Shown here one piece after another: positions 46,207-58,200 of a stretch of 64,000 bases of DNA; position 1 is the first letter of the stretch; the number at the start of each line of letters is the position of its first letter. Position numbers and translations under genes: made by a program. Origin of the DNA: Euborellia annulipes (taxonomy: Eukaryota > Arthropoda > Insecta > Dermaptera > Anisolabididae); assembly GCA_023213315.1 (NCBI GenBank), contig JAKCPI010014841.1, positions 62,001 through 126,000 on the forward strand, read 5' to 3'. The notes below the pieces were generated by a model. It was not told where the DNA came from. It saw only the letters and a list, made by a program, of their open reading frames with translations, and did not search any database.

Positions 46207-47714
46207 GAAATTAATTAATACATTTTCCAAAAATAAAAATGAAATATATGGAAAACAATTCTTGTAAAAGTGTGAGTGTTAAAAAAAAAAATTCTTGTAA
46301 AAAATTGAGGATGATTTAATTATAAAAAGGAATGAGATCGAAACAAAAACCAAGTCTATTTGAATTTGATTTGAATTTTGGATAAAGTTTTTACAAATTA
46401 TAAGTTATCTTCTATTGTAATTTAAAGAATATTTTAGGTGACTTGGCCAATCATAGATTATATTCTTTAAATAGGTAAATGATAAGCACATTCAGATTAA
46501 TTCGAGGAAGTTTAATTTTAGGAAGCGAGTTTAACGAAGTGAGTGGCAAACAGCTTAATGTTGCTGCTGTCCACTGCCCCATCACGTCTCTCATGCTATA
46601 AATAATCATCATGTGTAAATGTCTATATTAAGCTCATGAAGGGAATATATAAAAATCATTTATATTATAAAGATCTACAGTAGTCTATATTTCCCCCGTT
46701 TATTGACGTGTAAATTACTTTGGAAATACGAATTACTCTCTTAACGACTCATATTAATTTATCTTGGCACAAGTAAATATAAGGTGTCTAGGTCACGAAC
46801 AGAACCACTTGACGCTAGATTATAAATTATACATGTACCGTATACTACTATCTATATAATATTACTAAAATAAGTGTCTGTGTTTGTCCGTTCCTTTCCC
46901 ATGAAATTTTTGAATGAAAATTTTTTTTATTTACTAACAGAGTTTAATTTATGGGGGGGGGGGGGGGGGGGATTTTATTTTTTATCTCATTTAATTATTC
47001 ATTTCAATTAATTGTTAATTGCTAAAGGAAGTTTTAATGTAATTTTTGAATTTAATCAGAATGATTTTTCTCAATTATCGAGAAAGAATAGAGGATTAAA
47101 TTTTAGGTTAGCAGTCGACTATTTGGTTAACCACCACCAGCATCTAGATTAATTAAAAATTAGTGAATTGAAAACCAGTCACATGGTTTGAGGATAATTA
47201 ATTACCGGTATATATTTATTTGCGACAAATAAACACCAAAAGGGACTTGCAACTCTGACCATGAATAGGCTTCACAGTATGGCTAGTATTTTAATTATTT
47301 ATTCAATTTTCCTTTGATTAAAGAAAAAATAATTGGCTTGATACTATATAGTATACCTTTAATCTATTTCAATGAGTCATTTGATAACGACATCAATATA
47401 CTTTTCTTTTAAGTTTTTAATGGGCTTTTCCAGCAGAAAGATCACAACCACCCCCTTGAAAATGGTTGATTTTTTTTTTATTTAAATAAATTCATCGGAC
47501 TGACTGGGGTCCGAAACCACTCTCTTTGACTTTTAGATTATCAATATTGACATTTATCAACATCTTTAATCTCTCGGCCACAGGGTGGATGCTTGTTGTT
47601 TATTTTGATTTTTTAATCGCATGGTCTGTAAATAATGTTATTTTTAGATCAAGTTGAAAATATCGCATCCCCGTTGATGATGACGACCAACAATTTTGCA
47701 TTGCTAATCTCTTT
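46207..47714. other. AT-rich stretch with a long G run
   Basis: 19 consecutive G at 46953-46971. A reverse SINE1 fragment (CATCGGACTGACTGGGGTCC) at about 47470-47530. No gene. Confidence 0.4.
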
Positions 47715-48110
47715 AATTACCTAGTGAAGGTAGGCACAAGCGGTCTTGTCTTATTACAAGAGAGGGTCTTTGTTGTGTATGTGTGTGCGTGTGGGTGTTT
47801 CAGAGGGAAGGGGTGGTATTGATTTTGCAACCCCCGCGCTAGATTGCGCCCCCTGGACGCGCATGCCATCGTCCGCAGCAACCCCGGGGAGTTCCCAATC
47901 CCCACCCATTGGGGCTGCTCACACCCAAACCCGCGTCCCATTCCCATCCTCTGAGAAGAGATAGCCACAATCCGAGTGGGAGTGAGTAGTCAGATAACAT
48001 TTTCTACCGAAATGGGTGGGAGGCCTAGCAATGGAGGGGATCGGTTCGCTTTGATTGCTTTGCGACTAAACAAAACGACCCTCACGTCTGAGAGAATCAT
48101 GTCCTCAAAA
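47715..48110. promoter_or_regulatory. GC-rich single-copy island, possible promoter or exon
   Basis: The most GC-rich non-repetitive block in the window, with many CpGs (GCGCC, GACGCGCATG, CCGCGTCCC). On + an acceptor-like GTGTGGGTGTTTCAG ends at 47802, followed by an open Pro/Ser/Thr-rich frame (ALDCAPWTRMPSSAATPGSS...) to a TAG at 47960, with a donor-like GGGA|GTGAGT at 47982. The minus strand is open too (47717-47968). Both strands open in GC-rich DNA is expected by chance, so I prefer a regulatory or untranslated exon reading. No family recognised. Confidence 0.4.
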
Positions 48111-49707
48111 CTCCAATAATAAAACAATATTATGGGTTTAAAGATAATTAAAAATCGAACATTAACTTCTTAGTTTATTTATATCAAAACAAAAATTTAT
48201 TAATAGCATTAAATGAGCATTATACAATTTATTTGTTATTCTACAGTAATTATTTTTATAATTAATAAAAAATTATATTATACCTAGTATATTTTAAATT
48301 AAATTTTTATTATTTTATTATTTTTTATTCAATAATATAGAAATTTTTCTGGAGGCGATTAGTAGAGAGGATAAAGCAAGCATTTAAGCTCATAATCCTG
48401 AGTTGAGGACAACTCGAATTCCAATCCACCTCATGGCAAAAAATTATCCAATTCTATTTGAGATGCCTCCTCCTGAGGAAGGAAATAGGAACCGACTCAA
48501 CCAAAATTATTCCCATGACAGTTACCCTTCAGAGTAAACACAACGTGTCAGGTCTGACAATAATGACTGAAGAGAGAGAAATCTTTTACCCTTTTTCTGT
48601 TTGATTTGTACATAAATGTTAAAATATATATTTAACATCTGTATTTTTCTGACAATTTTGTTTGTCTTGAAGATATTTATGAATATGGTGACTTATGTTT
48701 TTGAGAGAGAATTCGTAGGCTATTATGGGACTAAAAAATAAATATAAAACAGGTCCTGTATTTCTTAAAAAATTGTAGGGAACAAGCTGAAATCCAGGAC
48801 TTTTCTACGAAATAAAGGAGGGATAATCACCATAAGCTTGACGACTTCTAATAAAATATAAAAGTTTTATTTGCTTCCAATTAAAAATCTCAACCAACAC
48901 AGAAAATATAGGGCATATCGATTGATAAATACGCTCCATCGAGCTGAGACACCTTAAATATATTTCCCAAAAGATGAAACCTTTACATTCATTTTTGCAA
49001 CTTTGGGCATATAATATGTTATACTTTCAATGATACATATTATGCTAATTACAATACATGTATGTTAATTCAAGCACATTTATTTATATCAATTGATAAT
49101 ATATTTAGTTAGTAAATATTGAATATTTAAAATATTAATAAAAATGTTAGAACTGTTTTTGAGAAAAAATGGACATAAATATAAATAATTATATTTTTGT
49201 AACCTTTTTAGTCCAGTAGCCTCCGGTTAAACGAACAAAAAAAAAATAAATATAATTATAAATAAACATACAATAAATACTCTTTTAATAATAAAAGAGA
49301 GATAAAAATAAATTATTTCTTTCAAAAATTGTTATCAAGATTTGTCTCCCCTGACTCATAGACAACCAGTTCGACACCGCAACTCACCAATGGGTTTAAT
49401 ATCAGGCGCAGCCATATATTGGAACAGTTGATTGGCTTTTACCATATATACTCAGATTGACTCAGTCTACTATTCCCTTTTCTATAAAATCGTTGGGGAA
49501 GATGTTTGGATATCATTATACTGTTGATTTTGAGAAAGAAGTCATCCAACCACTCGCAAATGATTTTTCTGTATCCCCCAAACTAACATCTCAAAGGAAA
49601 AATTTGACAAATTTATTATTTCTCTAAAGATGTAACTATTTGTTTTTAAATGAATAAACTTGCTTCTCTCACGAAAGGTAGGCCACTGCCTATAAATTAC
49701 CTTTTTA
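48111..49707. other. AT-rich stretch with one tRNA-like fragment
   Basis: 48356-48432 has a tRNA-like arrangement (GATTAGTAGAGAGGATAAAG, then ACTCGAATTCCAATCC) and may be an old SINE head. No gene. Confidence 0.35.
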
Positions 49708-50210
49708 AATAAAAAATAAGGTGTGACTGGTCACTCAGCATACAACTTTCTCTTATGTTTAGTGTTCTGCGGTTGCCATCCGAGATTTTTTGTGTCGATA
49801 TATATTAAGTTTCCGCCGATATATTAGAATTCAAGATGTTTACCTCTAAACATGGAAATATATTAATATTTTGTTACCATGGCAACCATTTCTCCTATCT
49901 TTTCTATGAAGTACAAGAGTAATGTGTGCTTCAAAAGTTATCAAGGGCAAAATAAGAATATATTTTTAAAAGAGCATCTAAAACAGTATTTACCAACCAG
50001 TGTGCCCCGGTACCCAAGGGTGCCGCGAGATATTGAGGTAAACAAAAAAAAAAAAATTACCCTGTCTGTCTGTCTGTCTGTCTGTGAACAAAATATCTCA
50101 AGAACGAAAAGAGCTAGGAGGTTTAAATTTTATATTTAAGTTAGGTATCCCACTGGGTCGTAACACGAAGCTTTTAAACAAAATCGGCCAAAAAATACTA
50201 GTACTTTACA

Positions 50211-50421
50211 TTGGATATAGGAGACTTTGCATCCAAGGAATTAAATAAAAAACTTATTTAATTGTTAACCGTCGACCGTATTCTAACAATTAATCGTCCT
50301 GAGGAAGGTCGTGATTAGCGACCGAAACGTTGACGATTAACAATTAAATAAAAGTTTTTTATTTATTTTTTGGCTGCAAAGTCTCCTATTCCCAATTCAA
50401 AGTCTACAGCCACTTCTCATC
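50211..50421. mobile_element. Hammerhead-bearing insertion with 14-bp TSD
   Basis: ACTAGTACTTTACA is duplicated at 50197-50210 and 50422-50435, and intact family A copies show the empty site. The 211-bp insert has inverted flanks (GGAGACTTTGCATCCAA and TTGGCTGCAAAGTCTCC; TTTAATTGTTAA and TTAACAATTAAA) around one hammerhead. This is an inverted-partial-dimer form of the Penelope/retrozyme-like repeats seen at 1568 and 3530. Confidence 0.88.
50290..50340 (+). ncRNA. Hammerhead ribozyme, best-preserved copy
   Basis: Stem I TTAATCGTC (50290-50298) with GACGATTAA (50332-50340), 9 of 9 pairs. Core CTGAGGA (50299-50305; N7 is free). Stem II GGTCG (50307-50311) with CGACC (50319-50323), 5 of 5 pairs with a 7-nt loop. 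GAAA 50324-50327. Minimal stem III ACGU; predicted cleavage after U50331. Every invariant type I position is met. Whether it cleaves in vivo cannot be told from sequence. Confidence 0.85.
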
Positions 50422-50917
50422 ACTAGTACTTTACAAATGTAGTTTTTCAAAATTTTTTCTCAAAATTCGTTCTAACGATTTTGATTAAAATTCAAAAATC
50501 AATTATTTTTTGATGCCTTTTAAAATGTATATTCTCATTTTGCTCTCAAAATTGTTTGAAGTACTCTTGTACTTCATAGGAAAAGAAAAATATGAGAAAT
50601 GGTTGTCATGGTTAAAAAATATACAGTAAATAATTTCACATGTTTATAAATTCTACATCTTGAATTTTAATATATCGGTGGAAACTAAATATATCTCGAA
50701 ACAAAAAAATCTGGTGTGACAAGCACAGAAAACAACTTTCGATTACCGAAGGTAAGAGAAAGTTGTATGCTGTGCGACCAGTCAAACCAGATTTTTTGAA
50801 CTCACGGGATCTTAAAACATTTATTTCTATCAAAATCTTGACATCGAATTTTTGACATGGACCCAATACTTTCTCTCTATATATATTAACATATATATAG
50901 GCAAGAGAAAGTAAAAA

Positions 50918-52254
50918 TTATATTCGTTAATCCGTGGCTTATTTATAGAATATTCATCCATCACGAGCTTCTAACTAATTAATGATCGATTTGTCCCTTG
51001 GGATATTATAATAACGAAGTGGTTCCAGTTTGAAATTATTTTTTTCGCATTATCCAGGAGGCCAGGAAATAAAGAACCAAAAGTAGAAGTACTTCATCTG
51101 ACATCATTAAGAGTTGAAATGATTATGATCAATAGCCGTAAGAGCGTTTAATGGAGTTTCAAGAACGTTTAATGTTTCATAAATTTTCATTTAATAAAAT
51201 GAAATTTCTACCTTTTTTTTTGTCATTATAACGATAAAAATTTTTTACCTATTAGTATAGCTACGTTTAGAACGCTAATTCATTTTTACGAGATTCTTAA
51301 AAATCGTCATAACTTTTTCCCTGATGAATTAGTAAAATTAAAAAATACTAGTACTATATATAGTAAAGTTTCGTAATTTTTTATTTGTACTTAAATGGAT
51401 GAAATTATATTTTATATTCTTTATGATAACCTATTATAAAGAAAGAATTTTTTTTTTATTGATTAAGAAGTGGCTCTAGATTGTATGTAATGTTAGTTGC
51501 ATGGAGTATTACAGTCGGAAATTGATAACAAACTCTTTTATCAATTTTTAGGCTTTAGGGGGAGGGGGTATTTTTAGATTTGATTTTACAAGCCAGAATT
51601 AAAAGATAAAAATAAAGTAGGTTATTTATAGTCTAGTAATAGGAAGAAATACAAATTGAAACTAGTTGGAAAATTTATTGATGATATAGGTGTGGCTCTT
51701 TGTTTACTGTGGGGAAAATAGAATGCCAGTCAGAAATTAAATCAGATAAAAATTTGAGTCAATTTTTATTTGATTCTTTATTTGATTGTTGACGTTTCGG
51801 ACCCGAGTTGCGACCAATTGACATTTATAGAGTTTTGATTACAAAGAATCAGATATGTATATCTTTATTTCTCTACAATTCTGTTAATTGTTATTTATTT
51901 AATTAGTGATTTAAGTTTAAATTTGAAAGTTTTGTTTTTAATATAAGAAGAACCAATAAGTGTTTTAAAATAATAGAATTAATCACTAATTGGTGAGGAA
52001 CTCTCTGACTGAGGATAAATTAATAAGATTATTTGCTATTATAAATAAATTACTAGTATAAGGTAAGAGTTTAAAGGTTAATATTGAGAAAAAATAATGA
52101 TTAATTCAGTTAATTTTGGATCTAATCGTAAGCCAGAGTGTTTTTTGGAAAACTTTTCAGACTTGATGATGGTCATTGTATGACCGAAAATGGATTTTTG
52201 TGCACACAGTGGACCCCTGTGGTTACATGCTAATTTTCTGTTCTTAGTTGTCCC
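50918..52254. other. AT-rich stretch with Penelope-end relics
   Basis: 51787-51830 (minus) has GGGTCCGAAACGTCAACA without a hammerhead core. 52145-52190 (+) has TTGATGATGGTCATTGTATG then ACCGAAAATGG: good stem II, but an extra T in the core and a lost stem III. Confidence 0.4.
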
Positions 52255-52727
52255 TAGGGATGGAAAAGTCTGACTTTAGTCAAGAATCGATCTTTTACTG
52301 AAAATAATCGACTTTTTAAAATCGAGTTGAAACTCTTTCAAGTCGATTAGAATCGCTTCTAACTGAACGACTTCGACTTTTGTCTTACTTGTTAGTATCC
52401 GTATAGTTTGTAACGTTTTTATTGTTTGACTTTCGTCTTTCTTTTAAAACCTACACATAACGTAACAATATTAGTGCGCATTGAATTTAATAAAATGTTA
52501 AAATACTTAATAAATCAAATAAATAAATATATTTAATATTTACTGAGTATCTCCTAAGTACGAGTTATAGAGTTTTTAAAAAGTACACTTTTTTTTAACA
52601 CTAACACTTTTTTTCCCACAGACAAAAAAGTCGACTTTCAGAAATGATTAATTGATTTCGAAAATTGAAAAATATCAAGTCGATTCCAAATTCGGAAATC
52701 GACTTTTCCAGGCCTTTTCCATCCCTA
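52255..52727. mobile_element. DNA transposon remnant with TAGGGATGGAAAAG ends
   Basis: Inverted ends TAGGGATGGAAAAG and CTTTTCCATCCCTA, with further inner inverted segments (AAGTC, AATCGACTT). If the terminal TA pairs are the duplication, this fits a TA-target element. An A/T-rich SINE tail relic lies at about 52587-52620. No ORF. Confidence 0.65.
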
Positions 52728-53340
52728 ATGACATAGGTCTATATAAAATTAGAAAAGGATTAGAACAAATTTCCTGGAAGCATGATTGTATATGAGTTAG
52801 ATTTACATTCAGGCATTAATGAAATTATTTATTTGTATTGTATTCTATAAAATGAATAATAAATTATTATTTTTACAATTATGCATTATTTAACTCATGT
52901 TTAAAAAACATTTGTTAAGTAGAGATCATTAAGGAGTAGGCTAAATTTTTTTTTTTTAATTTTCTTTTAGATTATATACTCTTCTATTTTTAAAAGAGCG
53001 GTTTAATCTTGCCTAAATAATTGATGAATTATAGGTCTGGATGAACTCCCCACCCTCAGAGCTCATCATTAATCAGCCGGTAATCGACCAAAGAGAATCC
53101 TTCGGACAGTCAAGTGACAATCAAAGCCTAAAGACCTTCCCTTTAATATTTCACATTTCATTTATCTTTCGTAAAAAAAAAAATGGTATTTGTTGATTGT
53201 CCAAAGTGTTGGATAGATTTTATTAATGAAACCAATTTTTATACATTGAAAAAATTAATTATTTAAAAAAAATATTAATAGGAAAAAAGCCGCATTTGAA
53301 TATGAACAATATTTCCATCCGCCCAGGGCCGCAGACAGAC

Positions 53341-53606
53341 CAAGGGCGGATACAGGGGGGGGTAAAGGGGGTAATTACCCCCCCCTCCGAGATTCGAAAA
53401 AATACCTTTTTTCGCAAAAAAATTTATTTTTAATGTAAAATTTTTAAAATTAATACTTAAAAATTTGATGTGTATTTATATTCTGGCAAAGAAGTATAGA
53501 ATGCGCTTTTAAATTACCGAAATTAAAAAAAAGTAATAGTGTGCTGTGCGACTAGTCACACCAGATTACCCCCCCCCCCCGAGAAACACCTCTGGATCCG
53601 CCCTTG
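53341..53606. mobile_element. hAT-type MITE (CAAGGGCGGAT)
   Basis: Ends CAAGGGCGGATACAG and CTGGATCCGCCCTTG, perfect 8-bp TSD AGACAGAC (53333-53340 and 53607-53614). G and C runs lie inside both ends. A family A arm fragment (TGCTGTGCGACTAGTCACAC) sits at about 53543-53568. Confidence 0.88.
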
Positions 53607-53672
53607 AGACAGACTTGACGGGTCACGGGGCTATTTAATAATACGCCCCCCCCCCACAACCACCCTAAAAGT

Positions 53673-53875
53673 TTTTTTACTTTCTCTTACCCCAATATAT
53701 ATTATTATATAGAGAAAGTATTGGTTTCATGTCAAAAATTCGATGTCGAAATTTTGATGGATATATACGTTTTGAGGTCCCCTGAGTCCAAAAAAGTGGT
53801 TTTCGCGACATGGTCTGTCTGTGAGTGTGTGTTAAATTTTAAGCATGAAGAAATTGAGCTAGGAGGAGGAGAAAG
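53673..53875 (-). mobile_element. Family A 3' end fragment
   Basis: AT-rich end hairpin (ACTTTCTCTTACCCC...), TCAAAAATTCGATGTCG, GTTTTCGCGACATGGTCTG and AAATTTTAAGCATGAAG; truncated at the right. Confidence 0.75.
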
Positions 53876-54704
53876 TAACAAAACGTGAGAAATAATAACA
53901 ATTAACTAATTAAATCTGTCGCGTCGGAATTAACTGAATAAATCTAATAAAAAAAAATTTTGCTGAAATAAAATTTTCTCTTACTCAGCTATCTAAATTA
54001 AGGTCTCTCTTGGTAATGAAAAATCTAATCCTAATTGGAACACCCAGCTCCAGTTTATTTTATTTAATTATCCTTTATTGGATTATTTTTATTTCGTTTA
54101 TTCTAAGGGCTTTTCGGATTTATCATCCAGAAGGATTTAAATGCTTTATTTGATGAGACAAAAAGGTGTGATAGGGAAAAAAAATCAATCTCAATTTTCG
54201 GAAATAAGAAAAACCCGATATTTGGATGGATTGTTTGTTTTGTCTTTGTTCTGTCTTCTACTTTCTCTTGCCTATACACGGTATTGAGTTATTTTCATAT
54301 ATATTATATTTACACTAGGCCTATATATGAGCGTTTCTCATCGAATTGGAAACATTTGTATTTAAGTCTTAAAATTTTAGAAATGGGACACGACAGAGGA
54401 CTGTGCATTATGGGGTTTGAAGTTCATTTAATTGAATCTTGCAAATTTATATTACAATATAAGGGATGAGATTCCAAGAATAGCTAATATATTATCTATA
54501 CTAATACTTGTTATTCAGTAATAATAAAAGATATATTATATAAAATTTGCCTGGGACAGCGATTTTCCAATTAGTAGAGCAACTCCCATAAACGCTTATT
54601 AAAATAGGTATATAGAGATAGTATTGCGACTGAATAAAAAATTTGATCTCCAAATAGAAATTGAGTCAAAATGAGCCTACTTTTTTTTTTTTTTTTTTTA
54701 AGAG

Positions 54705-55069
54705 GATTTAAAAAAATAAGTTAATTGAATTCAATCAAAAGTGTTACAGAATATTTTGAGAAGAAAACTGAAAAAGTGCATCAGTAAAATACTAGAACTC
54801 TTTGGTCGATGTTTTTTTTTAAATTTTATTTTTTACTCATCTCTCAACAGAGATTAACTCCAATTACAGAGAGACGGAGGAGACATTGGCAATGTTTGAA
54901 AATTTTCACGGCAAGTGGGATTTGAACCCGAATTGTATAGCAACTCTAGAATCAGTCCATTTTGCATGGCCCACTTCGTGTATTTTCATCAAAATCTCGA
55001 CATCGAATTTTGAACATGATTGCAATCTTATCTCTCTATATATTAACATATATAGGTAAGAGAAAGTAA
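54705..55069 (+). mobile_element. Family A 3' part with inserted tRNA-like repeat
   Basis: Runs from TTGAATTCAATCAAAAGTGT through GTGCATCAGTAAAATACTAG, is interrupted at about 54830-54985, and resumes at ATCAAAATCTCGACATCGAA to the end hairpin. Confidence 0.7.
54830..54985 (-). mobile_element. tRNA-headed repeat (SINE4) inside family A
   Basis: Minus strand: tRNA-like head ending in CGGGTTCAAATCCCACTTGC (canonical B box), followed downstream by CTCTCTGTAATTGGAGTTAA. The latter segment recurs in part near 62320-62355, also next to a family A copy. Confidence 0.6.
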
Positions 55070-55829
55070 ATTTTATCGAATTTTATATTACAATAATAAT
55101 ACCCTATATGTAATTTTAAGCAAATAATCGTTTTAGGACATTTAGTTAAAAGTTATTACTCTTTCTAATTGAACCCTTGTGAGAATTTCATTATTACATT
55201 CACAAACCCTTAGCACCACCCGACTTGACTTATATTATGAAAACCTCTTGACTATAAGTTTAAACAAATTAATATCAAGTTAAATTAAATAAATCCAAGT
55301 TAAAATGAATATATTGGTCAGGGATATTAATAAATGCAGGGTATCAAAAACACAACATTAAAAAAAAAAAAATACATACTCCCTTCGTCCCAAATTAGTT
55401 GCTACATTTCGAAATAATTTGACTAATTAAATGTGAGATTTATGGTAATTGAATTTGAGCCCGGGATCTCCAGCCTATTCAGACCCTTGGAAACAAGAGC
55501 AAAAACTAACAACTCCCAATTGGTCTCGAGAGTTTAAGATTAAATACTTCAATTATTTATTTTTCATGATTTTCTTCCCTACAGCCATTTACAATCAAAT
55601 TATTTGTTGAGAGTCCAAGGATCCGTTTTTTTAAGTTCCTCTTGTATAGGATGGGTTGATGTGAAAAAAATTTTGCGCCCAAAAATAATAGCAAAATTAA
55701 TTATTTTTAATCATCATCTATTTAATGTTATAAACGCATAAAAAAAAATAAAAAAATATATCATTCAATATGAAAGACAAAACAAATTCATTTTAAGAAA
55801 AGATTAATTTTGAATTGTGGAGTATTAAA

Positions 55830-56494
55830 AAAAATCTGGTGTGACTGGCGCACAGCACACAACTTTCTCTTACCTTCGGTAATCGAAAGTTGTGTACTGT
55901 GCTTGTCACACCAGATTTTTTGTGTCGACATGTATTTAGTTCCCGGCAGTAGGGAATATTTGAATTCAGATGTAAAATTTATAAGTATGGGAAAATATTT
56001 ATATTTTGTTACCATGGCAACCATTTCTCCTATCTTTCCTATGAAGCACAAGAGTAAAGTGTGCTTCAAACAATTTTGAGGGCAAAACGAGAATATACAT
56101 TTGAAAGAGCATCTAAAAAATAATTGATTTTTGAATTTTAATCAAAATCGTAAGAGTGAATTTTGAGAAAATCGAAAAAAACTGAAAAAGTACATTAGTA
56201 AAGTACTAGTACTCTTTGGCCGATTTTGATTAAAAGCTTATTTTTCCGGTCCCAGGGGGTGTTTAACTTAAATATAAAATTTCAGCCTCATAGCTCAATT
56301 CCTTCATGCTTAAAATTGAACACACACACACACCCACAGACAGACCATGTCGCGAAAACCACTTTTTTGGTTTCAGGGGACCTCAAAACGTGAAGATCCA
56401 TCAAAATCTCGACATCGAATTTTTGACATGAATCCTAATTATATATACTTTCTATATATATATTACATATATACATAGGTAAGAGAAAGTAAAA
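55830..56494 (+). mobile_element. Family A, full copy
   Basis: Near-consensus: first hairpin 55830-55922, TTGTTACCATGGCAACCATT, GACAGACCATGTCGCGAAAA region near 56338, TCGACATCGAATTTTTGACA, and end hairpin closing with GTAAGAGAAAGTAAAAA. Confidence 0.85.
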
Positions 56495-57089
56495 AGGAAA
56501 GACACTGATATCATCTCACACACCAAGCGGGGAGAATTGGAACTAAAGAACAAGTTTGTATTCTCTTATGCAAGTGACAATCAAGCGAATAAGTAAATGG
56601 AGATTGTTAGAAAATCCATTAATAACTGATTATTAAAATAATTTAGGTAAGACATTTCTATAATATAATATAAAGTAAGAACAAATATGAACTTAGATGC
56701 TTGAAAGTTTTATGATACACAATTCCACGAGAGAATTAATAGAGTAAGAGAGAGAGAGAAGGAGACAAATCAAACTATTATAATTACCATTAAAAATAAT
56801 CATGTTCTGACCCCGCTGTGTGAAACCAAAACGAAGAAAGATAACGAAAAATAGTTTTCCATAATCCAAGAGCACTAATTAAAACACTGATAAGCACTGA
56901 TAGTCACAAAATAAATAAAAAAACTTGTAATAAAACACGCGATGATTAGTAAACGAATGGCGAGGGATGCCAACTGATGCTTCAAGGTCGTGTTCCCTTT
57001 CTCCTCACAAGAGGGGAAATGTCAAAGAGGAGTAGAGGGGGTGGAGCGTGGAAGGAAGGGGGTTTCTTAGAAATATGATGTGATGATTT
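56495..57089. other. Gene-free stretch
   Basis: 56930-57070 is less AT-rich but has no supported frame or splice sites. Confidence 0.35.
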
Positions 57090-57826
57090 AACGCACAACA
57101 CACAACTTTGTATTACCTTCGGTAAAATAAAAAGAAAGTTGTGTAGATTTTTTTGTGTCGAGATATATTCAGTTTCTCATAGCACCTTAGTTACATAGTT
57201 TAGCATTTGCATTTCATCAGTAAAAAATCTGGTGCGATTGGTCCCACAACACACAACTTTCTCTTACCTTCGATTATCGAAAGTTGTGTTCTGTGCTTGT
57301 CACACCAGATTTTTTGTGTCGACATATATTTAGTTTCCGACAGTACAGTACATTTGAATTCAAGATGTAAAATTTATAAGTATGGGAAAATATTTATATT
57401 TTGTTACCATGGCAACCATTTCTCCTATCTTTCCTATGAAGAACAAGAGTAAAGTGGTCTTCAGAAGATCTCAATAGCAAAATGAGAATATACATTTTAA
57501 AGAGCGTCTAAAAAAATAATTGATTTTTGAATTTTAATCAAAATCGTTGGGGCGAATTTTGAGAAAATCGAAAAAAACTGAAAAAGTGCATCAGTAAAGT
57601 ACTAGTAGTCTTTGGCCGATTTTGATTAAAAGCTTATTTTCACGCCCGAGGGAGGTGCCTAACTTAGATATAAAATTTCAACCTCCTAGCTCAATGCATT
57701 CATGCTTTAAATTGAACACAGACAGACACACCCACATAAACCATATTGCGAAAACCACTTTTTGGATTCAGGGGACCTCAAAACGTTAAGATCTATCAAA
57801 ATCTCGACATGAATCCAATATAAAAA
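57090..57826 (+). mobile_element. Family A fragment followed by a near-full copy
   Basis: 57090-57185 is a damaged first hairpin plus GTCGAGATATATTCAGTTTC. 57221-57826 is a near-full copy ending at CTCGACATGAATCCAATA without the end hairpin. Two first hairpins in tandem, as at 44743. Confidence 0.75.
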
Positions 57827-57944
57827 AGTCAATTGATTCAAAATTTCCATTGGCTCTGTGTATTTCAATTGAATTTTAAATGTTGACTGCTTAGTTATTT
57901 TTCAAAATTTTACTCTAATATATCTAACAAAGCTGTGAGTGTTA

Positions 57945-58200
57945 TTTATTGGCGAGGCCAAACATCCCATGGCCCCCGGGAATCGAACCCAGGATCTCCA
58001 GCCTTTCCGGGGCATAGGCATGGACCGAAAAGAATCGAGATGTCTTGAATACTAATATCTAATTCAAATATATAAATCTCGAAAATATTTATCTATAATG
58101 AACCTCACTGCCTTAAAGGCTTTGCTGCTTACAGTAGTGTGTTAGAGCAGACCCTGATGTCTGTCCCTCTACTGGTTTAACAAGTGGATTCTTAAAAAAA
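57945..58200 (-). mobile_element. SINE3-type tRNA-like repeat and linked repeat D
   Basis: Minus strand tRNA-like unit with B box GGTTCGATTCCCGGG (58000-57970) and GGCGAGGCC-containing segment. On the + strand, 58100-58190 (GGCTTTGCTGCTTACAGTAG, CAGACCCTGATGTCTGTCCC) is the reverse complement of 60500-60580. Confidence 0.65.

Larger units (their letters stand above)
49708..50917. mobile_element. Rearranged family A composite
   Basis: 49708-49990 is the 5' half in + orientation. 49991-50056 is an unrelated repeat (also near 2399). 50057-50796 is family A in minus orientation ending in a first hairpin. 50797-50917 is the 3' end in + orientation with its AT-rich hairpin. The orientation switches at a hairpin, as expected from hairpin-mediated inversion or template switching. 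A hammerhead insertion splits the minus segment. Confidence 0.75.

Noticed and set aside
46953..46971. G run as a telomere or switch-like element
   Set aside because: A single homopolymer without repeat units; more likely slippage or a transposon-end remnant.
50065..50090. CRISPR-like or satellite array in the TCTG repeats
   Set aside because: It is a short (TCTG)n microsatellite within the family A simple region, with no spacers.
51787..51830. Another hammerhead on the minus strand
   Set aside because: GAAACGTC and a stem II-like helix are present, but the CTGANGA core is missing.
52145..52195. Hammerhead on the plus strand
   Set aside because: Stem II is good, but the core has an extra T and the GAAACGT block reads GAAAATG, so it is at most a relic.
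55788..56079. Overlapping frames on both strands of about 90 codons
   Set aside because: Both come from the family A first hairpin and adjoining sequence; near-identical frames recur wherever the hairpin occurs (12962, 57207, 50636).
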